NCBI GenBank assembly: GCA_947846985.1 | Contig: CANTUZ010000004.1 | Location: 11,336,927 to 11,400,926 of the forward strand | Origin: Fratercula arctica | Taxonomy: Eukaryota; Chordata; Aves; Charadriiformes; Alcidae | Length of the DNA: 64,000 nucleotides | Reading direction: 5' to 3' | Shown here: positions 25,201 to 39,234 of the stretch, piece after piece | Numbering within the stretch: position 1 is the first letter of the stretch | Layout of the letters: each line of letters opens with the position of its first letter | Made by a program: the position numbers and the translations under genes | The notes under the pieces: generated by a model | Databases searched by the model: none | Told to the model about the DNA's origin: nothing | Seen by the model: only the letters and a program-made list of their open reading frames with translations

Positions 25201-28119
25201 TAATCTCCATTGCCAAATTGCAGCCTGACTGCTGCTGTGCAGGTGACTAATTCCTTCTTGGCTGTGCTTCAAGAGAGGATGAAGCAATAGCATCATTCTG
25301 TTCTTAAAGAGGTTTGAGATTATTTAAAAAATGACACTAAGTTTGAACATCTTGATGTTTCTGTTAGAATATGTGGTATTTTCTAGTGTAACACTAAATA
25401 ACCCAAGCACCATCAGCTATAGATCATACTTTACGACCAACATACAAAGAGTGTATTGTAGCATGTCAAAAGTGTCCGTCAGTCCTTTATAAACAATGGA
25501 CCTGGTTAGTTTAACATTTCGTAGGATGAATTGAATTCTCATAGCTTACATTTTCTTGCTGACAAGTTCAACAAGAAGAGGTACTACAGTCAGTAGTGTT
25601 CACTAGCCTGGAAGTAACATGTTAAAGGTTATATTCATTATGGCACACTATGTCAAAAGGCTGGAAGTTACAAAATGTCAGCTAACAGTGTGTAAGATTA
25701 TGACAGAATTAATTAGGGCAAAGTATACTGGTTATGGCTCACTGCAAATGGCATTGCTGGGTAGGTTTAAACAATCACAGAGATAAAGAGATAAAGGTGA
25801 CAAAGTGCAAACCTATCAAATAACGCTTTATCATCCCCAAATTACTTGTACTCATCCTTGATCTGGACTGGAAGAGTGTCAGTTCTGTGAGTCTCTTTCA
25901 AGGAAAGTTCATCTAGTAAAAAGTTGCATAAAAATTAAACCATTTTCTTAAGCCTTTTAAAGATAATAAAGTGCTCTGAAGTTAACTGTGTAGAGAAGAT
26001 CCCAAGTTATACCATAAATATTATTTGTCAAGAAATTGTTTAAATTAGAACTAGAGTTTTGGAAAACAAAGATTTTTTTTTAAAGTAAAACGGGCAGTGT
26101 GTAACTGTGGAAAAAAATCATTGTGTTTCTATGATTTGGAGTAGGGGGTAGGTTTTGGTTGTTACGTATTTCTGATTTACTGTATAGAAGGTTTTCAATT
26201 AAAAACCCAACCTTTCACGGTAGCAGGTACGGTTTTCAGCTCTCTCTGAGGTTTCCTCAATTTAGAACTCAGGTATGGAGAATCAAAGATGTTTATAAAC
26301 CAAGTATCTCTAAAGTTATAGTACCACCTTTATCTCTTCCCTTCCCCACCAGAAGGTAGACTGGCTTAGGATTTAAAATTTACATCGCTTGCCAAGAGCC
26401 GTCTGTCCACAGACTGTGTCTGAAAGTGTCATTACAATGAGTGAGCACAGCCAGTGTCACAGACTGCTCCCATGTAGTGTTTTCTGCAACCAAGTGGGCA
26501 CTTAAATGTTCCCAACCAAAGTTCCTGAGATACGTATCTGCCTCTATTCAGATTCTTTCTTCAAGCTTGGCTTTAATGTTGAAAACCAAAATGCTTTATG
26601 TAACACTCCATAAGATTATTAACTCTGCAGGTTTTTTCCCCGCTCTGATTTTGTAATGATTTTAAAGCCAGCTACTGGGAAAAGTAATGTTGGAGGTTTT
26701 TGTTTTTATCAAGAAATGTCAATCTGACTTTCATCTGAAGTCTGAGAGTATATTTTTAGCACAAAAAATTATTGGAAGGTAAGCTGCAGTTACTGGTGCA
26801 AAACTCTTCCTAACTCTAGTGCAAGTAAAACCAGGTTTGACAGCTTCTGCTGGTAAGGCAGTATTTAGAATAGTGGTTTGAGTACTTTAGTCTGATGAGG
26901 CTATTAAGCCCAATAGATTAAAGCACATGATGAAGATGTTCTAGCAGAAATGCTAAAAGTTACTTCATATCATATCTGCCTTTATATTAACGAAACAAAA
27001 AATGAGCTAAGAATAGAATTCTAAACAAAATGTGATTTAGAAGAAAATGGAATGCATGAATAATGCACAGAATTCTTAAGTAGTCTACCATTGGTGTTGG
27101 AAAAAAAGTTATTTATTGGTACTTAGATTTTCAGCAAATACAACAAAAAACAGTCAAAACCAAATTATATCACAGTGAGGATATTTACATATGACAACAA
27201 TGTTTGAAAGTGCAAGTCAAAAAGATTGTAATGAGTAATTTTTTAATGTTCTGTTAATATTTACAGCCAGTCTTATAAAGTTGTAATGAACAAATCAACC
27301 ATTAATATTTAAAGTAGTCCTGACATATTTATTTTTCCAAGCTGAGGAATTGCACAGATCATTCAAGCCTATTTTTTAATCTCATCTCTGTTACCTTGTC
27401 AGTATTTTATATTTATACTGGACTTTACTTTGAGAGTTACCTTATATATGCACCTAATCATTGATACTGCAGGAACAAGTGTTTCATTCTGCCACTTTGA
27501 TTAGTCCAAATGAGATGAAGTGTATCAGTATTAGGGCCCTGATTTTAATTATTGTTACTTTAATCTTCTTGTGTCATTAATCAGGCAAAAGGTTCATTGT
27601 CTTCAGTTTGACTACGCCCTTTAAGTACTAGTATAGTAAGGCTGGTATGTGAAAGAAAAGTCATAACTGGAGTGCTCCCAGAAGATAATTTCCAAAACCA
27701 TGTCCATAATCCTCCTATCCTTTCTACCATATCTAAAGGTTTTCAAAACACTTAATTCTATCTTCTGTTTGTTTGCCTTTTTCTTTCTGCTTTATCACTA
27801 GACAACTTCAGTGTGGCAAATTACTGTGGCAGGTATTCAAGTTTCAGTCATCATTTCAGACAGAGCTGTCTTGTTGTTATAAGTTGTAATATACATCACG
27901 TTCTGATTAAAAATGTTCAGTGTATTGAAATTCATAAAAAGAAGTTATTCTATCCTGTTTGCTTAGAAACCAGGAATATGTTTTGTTTACTCTCTTCAAG
28001 GCGGTTGCAGGGAAAATAAAAGCAGTGGCGTGTAGTTTATCTTACTTAGGAACAGATATTTTGAAGTGGGAGTTGAGTGGAATTTATCTCCAATGGGATG
28101 TTACCTGTTTTTTTAAAAA
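19261..28119. other. AT-rich non-coding stretch
   Basis: No gene was recognised. The part at 20330-20800 is somewhat richer in CpG but holds no clear exon or repeat. A T/C-rich run (TTTC repeats then T) lies at about 24087-24118. Several segments, for example 22700-22960 and 23800-23970, are rich in TAATTA-type motifs, which proves nothing on its own. Confidence 0.5.
20949..20992. repeat. Inverted repeat (hairpin-forming)
   Basis: The arms at 20949-20963 and 20978-20992 pair at 14 of 15 positions (GTGCTCATGTGTATA against TATACACATGAACAC) around a 14-base loop. The stem is short for a microRNA precursor, and part of it is an alternating TG/AC pattern that readily forms palindromes by chance. 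Confidence 0.6.
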
Positions 28120-28920
28120 GCTCTTGAAACATGAGGAGATGGAACCGTATGTTGACCTCAAGAGGCTAGCTAGTCTTCATCTTGATCCCAAAGCACCATT
28201 AATAACATGCATGCAATACTTTATAGATGGTAATCCAACCTGCTCTTGAAGCCCTTAGTAACCTTTCCAGTTAAATCTCTCCTATTCTTAGAAAATTGAA
28301 GTCTCTTTTTAATGTTAGAAGTGGAAATTTTGTTTGGTGGGTTTTTTTTCCCGTTCATCATCTAATTTGTAACTTCTTAATCTCCTCACCATGAACCTCA
28401 CCTTGAACCACTCACCATAGTTACTGAGAACATAATATATTCCTTTCCTATGTGGCCTTTTTATATTTTTGAGTATCAGTATCTTCCCTATTGCTCTTTC
28501 CTCTTGTTATGAATAACTGCAGTTTGTGCAAGGTATAAGAGAGATATTATTTTCTAGACCTCTGGTCTTTTCAGTGCTTTTCTTGGATTCTGTCCAAATT
28601 GTTGGTATCAGTCTTAAAGTGCAGTGTCCAAAATTGAATGCAGTACTGAGCTGAGAGGAGCAGAAAGAAATAACTTTATATGTTCTGAAGACTCTGTCTG
28701 TACATGCAGAGAAAAGTTTTTGCCTTTTTCACTACAGCATGTCTCACGTAATCCATTATATCCCACAGGTCATTTCCTCAAAAGAAATTGTCTCTGAGAC
28801 TCTTGTTTTTCACCCTATATCGGTGCAGTTGGTTATTCTGACCAAAATACTCTAATTCTTCTGGCCTAAATTGTGTACCTGGACTTTGCCTTTACTCCTT
28901 GCATCTAATTTTTCAGATAG
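28120..28920 (-). mobile_element. Ancient CR1/L3-like LINE relic
   Basis: On the plus strand a series of phrases in the right order matches the antisense of old CR1/L3-type LINEs: AATCCAACCTGCTCTTGAAG near 28230, TTTTTATATTTTTGAGTATC near 28460, TAGACCTCTGGTCTTTTCAG near 28555, then GTGCAGTGTCCAAAATTGAA and CAGTACTGAGCTGAG near 28620-28655. Divergence is high and small indels are common, so the ends are approximate. Being an old copy, it may be shared with related species at the same position. Confidence 0.7.
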
Positions 28921-28950
28921 TTTCTCTGATTTGGGGTAATGCAGAAACAA

Positions 28951-29047
28951 ATTTTCTAAAAATCTTTAAGAAGATTTCTGAGGATGAAGTATTGTAACAT
29001 ATTTTCTGAAAGTCTAAGAAAATTTCCGAGGATAAAGTACCACAGAA
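28951..29047. repeat. Tandem duplication, about 50-base unit
   Basis: Unit 1 (28951-29000) and unit 2 (29001 to about 29047) both run ATTTTCT.AAA.TCT.AAG, then TTTC.GAGGAT.AAGTA. They differ at scattered positions and by a few bases of indel. This is a local two-copy duplication next to the ancient LINE relic. Confidence 0.8.
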
Positions 29048-31094
29048 ATAAATTTATGCAGAGATATTTGCTAGGAGACTGGACATTTCACCCTGTGGTG
29101 GGAGATCAACCTTCCTTGACCTGGTGCTGCAGATACAGCACTGGAGATATGTGGATAGATTACTTTTGCTTAGCTGATACGCCTGAAAAATCTACTTTAC
29201 TCTGCCCTGTGTAAATACTTTTTTAGCACTTAGATTGTACTTCTGCCCTTCAAAAAGATGGGCACATGGTGTGAAAACAGCTCAAAGCCACTGCAGAATC
29301 AATCTCAGTTGACCTATTTCTACAAGAATTTCACTGGAGGGGGGAAAATTGGAGTATGGTAATAATCTCTAATTATCCTTCCTTATCGTCAAAGACCAAA
29401 AATCTTCCTATCTATCCCTTCCCTGTCCTTTCCGCAAAATAGTCTTGTAGTTTTAACTTATTTCTAATGATTAATATGATGTTTTTATTACTAGTAGTGA
29501 TGATTAATATAAAATGTGATAGGAAATATATGTTGTTCATGCAAGTATGTTTGCATTTTAAGAAGTTTTCAGAAGGGAAAATGACGCCAAAATTATTATA
29601 TGTTAAACAAGTGATTATAGGTTAAGCCGGTGTTGTGAACATATAGTACAAGAAGTATTTCTGGATAAAAAAAAAATCCAGAAACTTAATTTAATGTGAT
29701 GTTCATTTTGCTTCAGTGAGATGCAACTTTCACAGTTATGTGTAGACACTATAGAATTTCCAAGCTCATATTCATTAAGGAATGACCATGCATCTAAATG
29801 CACTGGTTTTTTGGCTCTTGTAAAGTCTGAATTTATGCCAAAGTATAGCTTACTGCACATCTAACGTCTCTGCTTTTCATCAGATTCTGGTCAAATTTGA
29901 AGTATGCCACACAAGAAATACAAATATGTAAGTAGGCCTGGAATGGTTAAAAATGCAGTCATCTGAATTTATTAATGAGGTTTGTTAAACAAGTTGTTCA
30001 CAAAGTTTCAGTTAAACCTCAGTCCATGTATTTCCTGTGCACATTTAGTGCATTATTTGGATCTTTTCATAATGTTCTCATTATTCAAAATTAGAACTCG
30101 TGTTGTGATTCAGGGCAAGTATTTAGTGCACCTGAATTTGGGTTCCGACTCTTGAGGGGTAAGAACTGTTTTGACCTTGTGAATGTAGTTTTAATTTCTT
30201 TTTAGTGGGCTAGAGGCAGCTAAAAATTATTATGAAAGAACTTCTAAACATAGATAGCACAGCTGAGAGAACTCATTCATTTCTGATATATGGTAAAACC
30301 TGGCTAGTGAATTTTCTCTGCCTAGCCAGTTCAATATTTATTTCTATTTTTTTGTAACAGGTGGGTGAACAGAATAACCTGACTTAGTTAATGCTTTTTC
30401 CACACTATTTAATTCAGGAAGCCATTGGAGCTTCAGAATGTGAAATTAAGCATGTTAACTGGCATAGCCCATCAAGCATAAGGAAGAGCAGTATATCCTC
30501 ACTGTTACTGTAGATAATGAATTCAAAGCCTGTCACTTTCTGATCAAAGAATATGTTCATTTAGATATTGTGCAATTCTATCCATTTAAATTAGCTGCAG
30601 GTTTTATACTTTGCTGCATGAGAGCAGGAGTCATGAAGGCTTCCATAGGGCTGAAGCCCTTCTTACCTGCTGCCTTGTCCATCCAGTTACACTGAATTAG
30701 GATGTATTAAAATTCTGAATTGTGATATAAATACAAAGCTGGTAAAAATTACACTACATTAAAAAATAAACATTCCTAAGGAGTTGTAACAAGTTGAAAC
30801 TCAGGGAGCTGATTTCAATGTAAAGTTACTTCCTGTAAATAACTTAGTAATAGTAGGATTTGAGACTATGGTTAGAAGAAATAATTCAACGCTTAGGAAC
30901 TAGGGTGTTGGTTTGTTTTTTTTTTTTAAATCTGTGCTGTTTATTTATACCATCAACGATGGAAGTACAAAAAATATATTTCTACAGAAATTTTTGATGT
31001 CTAACATAACAGCAGTAAAAGTTTACTGTCTTAAAAAAATCTGGAAATCTGTGGAAACACCTTCCAAGGATAAATTCTGAAGCTTAGTAATAAA

Positions 31095-31120
31095 TGTGTG
31101 TGTGTGTGTGTGTGTGTGTG
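31095..31120. repeat. (TG)13 microsatellite
   Basis: There are thirteen uninterrupted TG units, followed by ACACGTGT. This class of dinucleotide repeat is usually length-polymorphic. Confidence 0.97.
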
Positions 31121-33129
31121 ACACGTGTAAAAAGAGATTTCCTATTAGCCATTGATGCATATTTACAGAAGATGCTATTTTAGGAAGGTCTCATTGAGTT
31201 TAAAAATTTTGTTTGGTTTAAGAAATTCTCATTTTATATTGGTTGGAAGTTAGTATAAAAAATCTGATATTTTGTAGTTCAAACTACAAATACATATATT
31301 TGTGGACAGTATGCTTGGGAAAAACTGTTACGAAATTGTATTTGAATCACAAAATTTAAATAATGAAAATCACTTTTTAGATGGGTACTTTTAACAACAT
31401 AATTTGTGGAGACTCATGTATTATTTCCATTTTATACTGTATATGGGGGGAAAAAAGGAATAGTATAGAATATTTTCTGTTTCACTAAATTAAATAGTGT
31501 CCCATGTGTGAGGTTTGGCTCCAGCATAAAACTGATACTTAATTTTGCTAACTGAAGCATAATAACTTCAATAGATACTGCTTCTTTTTCATAAGCAATT
31601 TATATCAATTATTTCTAACTTAAAATTAGGATTTTGGCAAGATCGGGTATTTCCATACAGCCACATAAACCTATAAACTAAATATATGTATAATCGGAAG
31701 TTGTAATCTGTATAAAGAAGAAAGCACCTGCTTCGAATTCTAAATCAGATAGCAGTAGCTCAGTGTAACAAGATTTAATTAATTAATTAACACCAAGTAA
31801 GCAAGTGCAAGGTAGAATGTTAATGTTTGCAAGATCCTTCAGATCCTTACATCCCAGATCAAAAGATGTTCAAAGCAGAATGATTACGTGATGCGCTTGT
31901 CTCGTTGAAATACAATCTCTAACTAGCATTTGAAACTATGGTAGTTTTTAAATCTGATTTAGCAGCTGTTTTAGCAGCTGTAGAGAATTTTAGAACGTTT
32001 ACCGTACTGTTGGATCTTCCAGTTGGTGAGTCCTTGCGTGTTGTGTGGCTACCCTGATGAGGATGGTTTTTAAATAAATAAAACCATCAACATAAAGAAA
32101 AGGTTTCTTCAAGGTTGCTAAATATGCTGCTGCTGACACAGAGCCCTAAGGAATTTGCAATGGAATATTGAGACCAGGTAGCCTGTATGTCACTGTATTC
32201 CGCTACAGTAGTAGAGAATAAAATTACTATTCATAATGCAAGCACTTTATCACTGTTCTTGCAAAAAAACTGCCATGAACTTTGAGACCTTGAAAACTAA
32301 TATGCCAGAAACAATAGTGGAGAGATGGGAAGTTAGAAAAGGTAATTATTGAGCTGTTGTTAGCTAAAAACCCTTTTGGGTCCCTGTATCTGGAAATATA
32401 AAAAAAAAAAAAAAAAGAAGAGTTTGCTAGCTGGAGAGCTATCAGAAAAATGCATTTTAAGTCAAATCATTTTAGACTAGAGGGAATATAATTTGGGGTT
32501 TCACAGAACCTGTAGAGTTTTTACAAACAGTATCAGGAGTTTTCTTAAAATAAATAAAAATGTAAAGCTATTTCAGATAAACACTTGGCTTTCCCCAGGG
32601 GAAATTATTTGGTATTCGCTAAAGCAGGGAGTGAAAGATGGTAGAGGGGTAAGGGGAAGATGGGATCAACATCCAGCATGCCAGGTTTTTTTGACTGGCA
32701 GTAATCGGATCAACACTCTGGTCATAAAACTCGTAAAAGTCAAGTTATACAACTAGAGGTAGAGGAAACAGTTTAGAATAGTTTTAGTTCGAAGTGGACC
32801 TCCTTCAGTTAGAGGACCATCTCTTTTTTTTCTGATGCCCATTTTCTCCTGATTATTTTGCAGCTGTTCCCCTGCTTTCCCAGTTCTTAGCTCTCCTCTG
32901 TACTGTCAGACAGTATTTTCCCATTTCTTATTTTTCTTGAGGAAGGGAATAGCCAGGACATGGTGGCTGTGTGAAATGGAGCAAAGTGCACAGGCAGATT
33001 TGAAAATGGAGAAGGGAAATGTACTGGTTTAGCCGGTAAAGGAAGACCAGCTCTGTGTAGGTGTTTCACTCTCGTTTGCCTTGGCCCAGGAAACCCCGGG
33101 GAAATATTTTCTATGTTTCCAGCAAGGGG

Positions 33130-33160
33130 TTTGTTTGTTTGTTTGTTTGTTCGTTTGTTT
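33130..33160. repeat. (TTTG)n microsatellite
   Basis: About seven to eight TTTG units run consecutively, with one C-for-T interruption (TTCG) near the end. Confidence 0.95.
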
Positions 33161-35103
33161 TTCTGTCCTGTCCTGAGCTATCATCTCCCAGCAGTTTGTG
33201 ATAAGGGTCAAGAATCTATTTGATCAATTTTTTTACAGACTTCTGTGCTTAAGCACATGCATACAGGCCACGTTTCAGATGAATATGTATGTGTGGGACA
33301 CAAAGTAAGAAATATTATCAGGAAGCCAATATTAAGAAGGCATACTTTGATGTTTTAAATCTATGGTGTTTTTATATTTGATGTCGTTTGCAAGCTGGGG
33401 AAGAATTTCAGTTTTCCACATTAAAGCACTATGGCTAATACAGATGTCTGAGGTAACTGTGAATATTTTCTTCTCTACTGTCACCTTCTGCTGGTTTGAA
33501 GTTTCTTTTGTTCTCTTAGGAAGCAGTATCTTGGTGCATTCAATTTCTACCTTTGTGAATACTGAAATTTGTAAGATTTTATTAGAGAAGTACGTAAAAT
33601 CAGATCTGTAACATTGCTTAGATATGATTAAAGTTTACCTTGCAATCCTCTTGGCCTTAGTGACCATAGTGCGGGTGGAAATCCTGATAAATGGAAATAT
33701 TCATGAACCTTCAGTCAAAAATTAAAAGAGGAAAAGATTTTTTGGAAGAAAACACGCAAATCCTACTGTGAATGCTGCTTTGCAACCAGGGCTTCAGAAA
33801 GCTTTTCAGACGGATACAGCTTCTGTTGTTGCATGTTGTCAACCCAAATGGGGAAAGAGTAAGTGCAAAAGTCCTCATAGGATCACCATCTTTATGTATA
33901 TTCACACATTTCTTAACCTTCCTGTTTTTAAACAGGAAGAAGAAGGCATCCTCATTTTACTTCAAAATACAGATCCTCATTTTTACCTTCCAGTGCGAAG
34001 TGTGCAAGCACACCACCACACTAAAATTATTTGCTGTTTGTTAGAAGCAAGAAAAAAATAACCACTTTAATCAATTTGCTGCCTTGAAATGCCCTCTAAT
34101 CTAACCATTATAGAATTGTATTTGATAGTGGCTCCACCAAATGAGCCGCTTTAGAAATGAGGAACGTTTGTGTGAATTAATGCTCCTGTCACTTGTGCAT
34201 CATTCGTCTAAATAAAAATGTAGGCACTGAATTTCAGCAGATTATAGAGCATGTTATTATACAAATATTTGTATTCTTTTCAGTTAGCTCGTATTTGAGC
34301 AGTATGCATCTGTGTCTGAATGTTGAGAATATCTTTATAACCTCTTCAATAAAGCTTTAAATTAGAACTGCTGGAATACAATCAATATTTTAATGAAGAG
34401 ACTGATTCTTTGGTAAGATCAGTAGGCCTAGCAGGAGAGTGTGAAGACTTTGTAATTGATAGTTGTCTCGAATCCATGCTACAGCAACTGTCAAGTCAAT
34501 TAAAGAATGTAGCAATATGTAATAAAATGGAATTTAGGGATCTTTTCTCAGTTGCTCTTTCATAAGTAGATGTGCTGTCAGATATTTTCATGAATAAACT
34601 CTTGCTTTAAATTATATATATGCTTTTAGATTAAGTTTGCTTTGCTTGAAAACTGTTCTGTTTCTAACAGATGCCCAATTATCACTGCTCTTGATGGACG
34701 TGGCTCAAAAGTCGATGGGACTTGTGGGTGCTGATGCTTATCCAGCGGCTTAATAACAGTGGGAACAAGAGCACTATCATGGTGTACTCACCCTTCATCC
34801 CCTTCCCTCCACGCTGTGTAGTGTGCTGCCTTTTCTAATCTGCTAGGAGTTACACTGTTAAGACAATAACAAAGCGTGTTGTCTTGGGGAATCTACTTAA
34901 CCACTGAAGGATGCTAACAGTGCTTTTGCTTTATGCAGCAGCTTTACTGCTTTTCCCCCTCTCACCTGTGTAAATAATGTTTTGTATCATCTGTAAAGAG
35001 GCAGAATTATACTTGTATCCTAGCTGACTTGTCTGAAAATGTGCCACCATACCTGGCATATCTTGATACTTCGCTTTATTCCTAGAACATACATATGTTA
35101 TGG

Positions 35104-35277
35104 AATACGTTGCCCAGAGAAGTTGTGGATGCCCCATCCCTGGAGGTGTTCAAGGCCAGGCTGGATGGGGCTTTGAGCAGCCTGGTCTAGCGGGAGGTGT
35201 CCCTGCCCATGGCAGGGGGGTTGGAATTAAGTGATCTTTAAGGTCCCTTCCAACTCTAAACGTTCTTCAATTCTATG
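35104..35277 (+). mobile_element. CR1 LINE 3' end
   Basis: The segment begins in the GGAATACGTTGCCCAGAGAA region, passes through ATGCCCCATCCCTGGAGGTG, AAGGCCAGGCTGGATGGGGC and CCCATGGCAGGGGGGTTGGA, and ends AATTCTATG. This is the last roughly 170 bases of a CR1 element. It is less diverged than the 13 kb copy over the shared part. No flanking duplication is clear. Confidence 0.95.
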
Positions 35278-37860
35278 TCTGAATGCGCATTCAGAAGCAT
35301 CAGACACCCAGGCTAGGGCTGATCTCATCTAACCTTAGCCATGAAAGAGTCGTGCAATCACCCAAGCAGTTCTCTAGGCTTCGTGCCTTAGACACCAGGA
35401 TATTCAGTTGGCCTAAAATATAATCTTAGAATCAGAGGAATAACTTACTCTGCTGAGACTTCATGTATAACTTTCACCTGAAGAAAAATGTGAGACATGC
35501 CACAGTGCAGAGCAATTCCTCTGGTAGGTACCACACACCTGCTTTTGGGCAGCTTGTTCCTATGGGTGAGCTTTCTGAACACACACAGGACAATATTTGT
35601 GTGTAGCCTCTTGTGAGATTACAAAAAAATCAGGTTTTTTGTGTTTCCTTATGTTTGAGGTTCAGAGATTGACTTCATTGGCTATGGGATAATGACTGTT
35701 GTGTTTGCTTTGTATGATTTAGGAGAACTACACGGTAGTCATCTCCTGATGACTTCTTGTGACAATCTCCTGTACTCTTGCTGATCCACTACGCAAAATC
35801 TGCTGTCTCAAGGCTTGCGGTGATGATGCTATTTTGTTAGCCCTATGTAGTTCCGCTTGCAAGGGAGAAAAGATGATTTGCTTTATTTGCACCTGAATTA
35901 CAATGTTTTTCTAAAAACTTTTTAAACTAAAAGGCAATCAACAGCTGCCTTTTTGAAAGGTAGTAGTGACCTTGGGGCCCGTTTAAAAAAAGAAAAAAAG
36001 AAAAAAAAGGTAAGTAAAAGTAAACCATATAAACCCAAAATGAAATTCCAAAAGGATAGGAGAGGAAACCCGCCCTGTATTTTTGGCGCAGAAGAGATCA
36101 CACTTTTTTGTTCTCCATTCCAATGAGTCTACTTAGCACCGTGCGCTTTCTCTTTCCTACATAACATGTTCGTCTAGGGGAGATAACTGAGGTACCTTTG
36201 TAAATAATAGATAGGCTAGAGACTGTGATTGCTAAGTAAGGTGCATTTAATGCTACGTAGCAGTGGAATTTTTATGCTGTTTAGATGTGCTCTGCTTTAA
36301 TAAATACAAAATAGTATTTGTTTCAAGTGCATGTGTGTGCGTGTATACCTCAGTTCCTCTGCTTAAGTCCATAATTCCTCTGCTTTAGACCAAGAAAGAA
36401 TGAAACTGAGTAAATCCAAACTATTGAAAAACATTTTCTGCTGCATGTCAAATCTTGTAACTTGCCCTACCTTTCCTATTTTCAGTATTTTCTACTGAAG
36501 TTTTCCCTTTGTATAATTGTCCATGATAGGGAAATACATGTAGTAGTAAATTTACTGTATACTTTATAAAAAAATATCATTCTTGTGTTTGTCACACGGA
36601 AGTTGTTGTTCGATGTAATACATATGAGTAGTACCTTTCTATAGATAAAAATTATAGCCTACCTTTGTGCATCGAATAACCTGGAAAAATGCAATCATAA
36701 TCAATTTACATATATGGGCATTGTATCTATTTTATTGCAGCTTTAAATAGAGATCAAATGTACTCAAACGAAAATAGAAAATGTAGCTGTATTCAAATGG
36801 CCTGAATTCTACCGGTGTTTCTGAACCTGCTGTTTCCTAATCGTATCTTGATGGCTCCCATTTTATCTCAGCAGTTTATTTAGAGCGTCTGGATTGCTTT
36901 TTAGAGGCTCTCAGGAAGTGTTGACCTTTTTCTATTGACCAGAAACATGAATTTACTGCAGTATTTCCCAAGGTGAAAAAACAGGAATATTGTGTTCGGT
37001 TGTGTATAAGTTTTTACAGTTTTTCTTGAGTATTGCATCCTCTAGACTGAAACTTTAAAGTGATACAGATATGTCTGACTTAATTAAAAGCATTAACCAC
37101 TGTAAGGGGGCTAGGGTTACTTTATTCTGTGCATACAGGTTAAAATAATCTCTATTCAAGCTCTTTCAGAGTGCTGTTTGCTATTCAGCTATAGCTTGAT
37201 CTATAGCTATTGCGGGTCTATAAAACAGTTGTACGCTGTGACCACGTATGTCTGCGAACTGCATAGGAGGAAGTGGATCTGTCAGGAGGTATCTAAAGGA
37301 AAGTTATGGTAGAAACCCTTTGTTTCAGGAGCGGGATTAATGTAGCAGGAGCTAAAGTCGTAGTGTGCTACAATTCCATTCAGATACCGTATGTTTATTG
37401 CTTTTATAATTTTGTCCAGGCTTTGTGCAAGGCAAAGGAATGTTACTCACAGTAAGACTAACCTGAATTTTGCATGTAGGCTTACGGTACTGTATTTAAA
37501 GAAGCAGTTGGTGTCTTCAGAAAAGTACGTTAACTGCAGCTGTATCCATACTTGGACCATTTAGGGAGGGGATGCTCAGCTCCTTGGCTACTGAGCTCAG
37601 GTTGGGTTACAGAGTTTTGGTAGGTTACAGAAGCTAATGAAGCATTGCATTGCAGCTGGGTGGAAATGGCCCAGGCCCAGGGATCAGTAGATAATTTTGA
37701 TACGGAATATCAAGCAGATGAAGAATGGAATTAGCAGTGTAATAGGATGTAAGGGTAATAGATATAACTATTTACCAGTGTATTCAATCTTCCTGTTTGA
37801 GAACAATTTATTTTCCAGCTACCGTATTTTTTCTCATTTTTTTTTGACATTACTCCCAAT

Positions 37861-37979
37861 ACAGTTTGTGTTTAAAATGATGATTTGTTGAAACAAGAGA
37901 TGTTCATGTGGAAGGTGGTGGTTTAGACTAATTCCTGAGGGGTGCAAGATTTGTGAAGAAAGCATTTCAGAATTATTCA
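37861..37979. repeat. Unclassified direct repeat, copy 1
   Basis: This segment shares AAATGATGATTTGT, then AAACAAGAGAT.TTCATGTG and GAAGG, then GGGTGCA, TTGAAGAAA and CATTT with a second copy about 1.37 kb downstream in the same orientation. Copy 1 has roughly 16 to 20 extra bases in the middle. It is not a CR1 or LTR sequence that I recognise. Confidence 0.75.
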
Positions 37980-39234
37980 GAGGTCTCATCTAAATTGTAT
38001 CATAAGTGTTATGAGAATCTAACTTTTTTACCACGATTTAGAAAACTTCTCAGAGTTTCAGCCTTTGATTTGGTATGGTGCGTTCTTATTTGTTGCTTTC
38101 GCTTTTGAATGGTGTGAGAAAAGATGACTATTAAGAGATTAGTTCTCTTGATTCTGAGTATCTGTTTCTAATTTAATTTATTGAGCCTTTTTAGCTCATC
38201 AGTACCTTTTCTTCTAATGCAAACACATCGGGAGAACATCTGGTGTTTATGAATGTCATAATTTGGAGTTTTAGCTTATGCTTACGTGCAGTCTTTTGTT
38301 CAGATATTTCACTAAACCGTTGTTAGTAAGTAAAATGTTTGTTTTGCTTGTTGGCACTGTGTCTACATGTGTGTAGGCACGTGAACGATTTGGATTTAAT
38401 CTGCACACAGGAAGCACTCTACCTGTAGTAGCAGGCTTACTTCTCTGGAATCTATTTAAATTTTCTGTATATTTCACAAATGAATGCAAGCGTATTCTGT
38501 ATTTAAATAATTCATTTTAATAACTAGGGACAGTATTAAATGATCAGAGTGTACGTAGCTACGTAATACTAGTTTTGGAAACTTTCACTTGCTTTTAAAT
38601 GGGAGTGTTGGATAAGAATGGTCTCATTTTAAAAAAATGAAAGCATAAAAGCCTTTTTATATCAAATATTCTTGTGTAGTAGAAAAAATAACACTTTTCT
38701 CTATGTAGTAGTCGAGAGAAAGAATATTAAGATTTTGGGCCACATTCAAAACAAATCCTATCTACCACTTTTCATGTTTAAAGTCCTTGAAACATGCCTG
38801 AATATTCCTTGAAGGATGCTAACCTCTTGGCTAAGCAAACCTTGCAATTATGGTCTACAATACTTTCATCCACAAATCAGAATGCGCTTTACAAAAAGCA
38901 ATCAGTACTACTTCATGCAGATCTGGCTTTTTAATAACACTTTAGTTAATCATATGAAAGAAAATAGTAATGATAGGAGGTGATGTGGTACACAGAGGGG
39001 CGACTGTGTACTCCTTGAACTTTTTCAAACCTGCTGGTTGCTTGAAAAGCACTGATTTTCTAGGAGTTACTTTAATTATCCAAAATGTTTCAACTAATAA
39101 AACTAGCCACTAAAACTTTTTTAAATTTTTTTCTCAAATTCACACCTGAAAATATATTTTAATGTTTAAGAATGTATTAAAAATGCAGGATAATTTTTAC
39201 TACCTAGCTTGACTTAGCACTTATTATTCCTAAC

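Larger units (their letters stand above)
29048..35103. other. AT-rich non-coding stretch with simple repeats
   Basis: No gene was recognised. Besides the simple repeats listed separately, there is a 17-base A run at 32400-32416 and ordinary AT-rich sequence. The segment at about 34060-34600 is very uniform and free of recognisable repeats. Confidence 0.55.
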
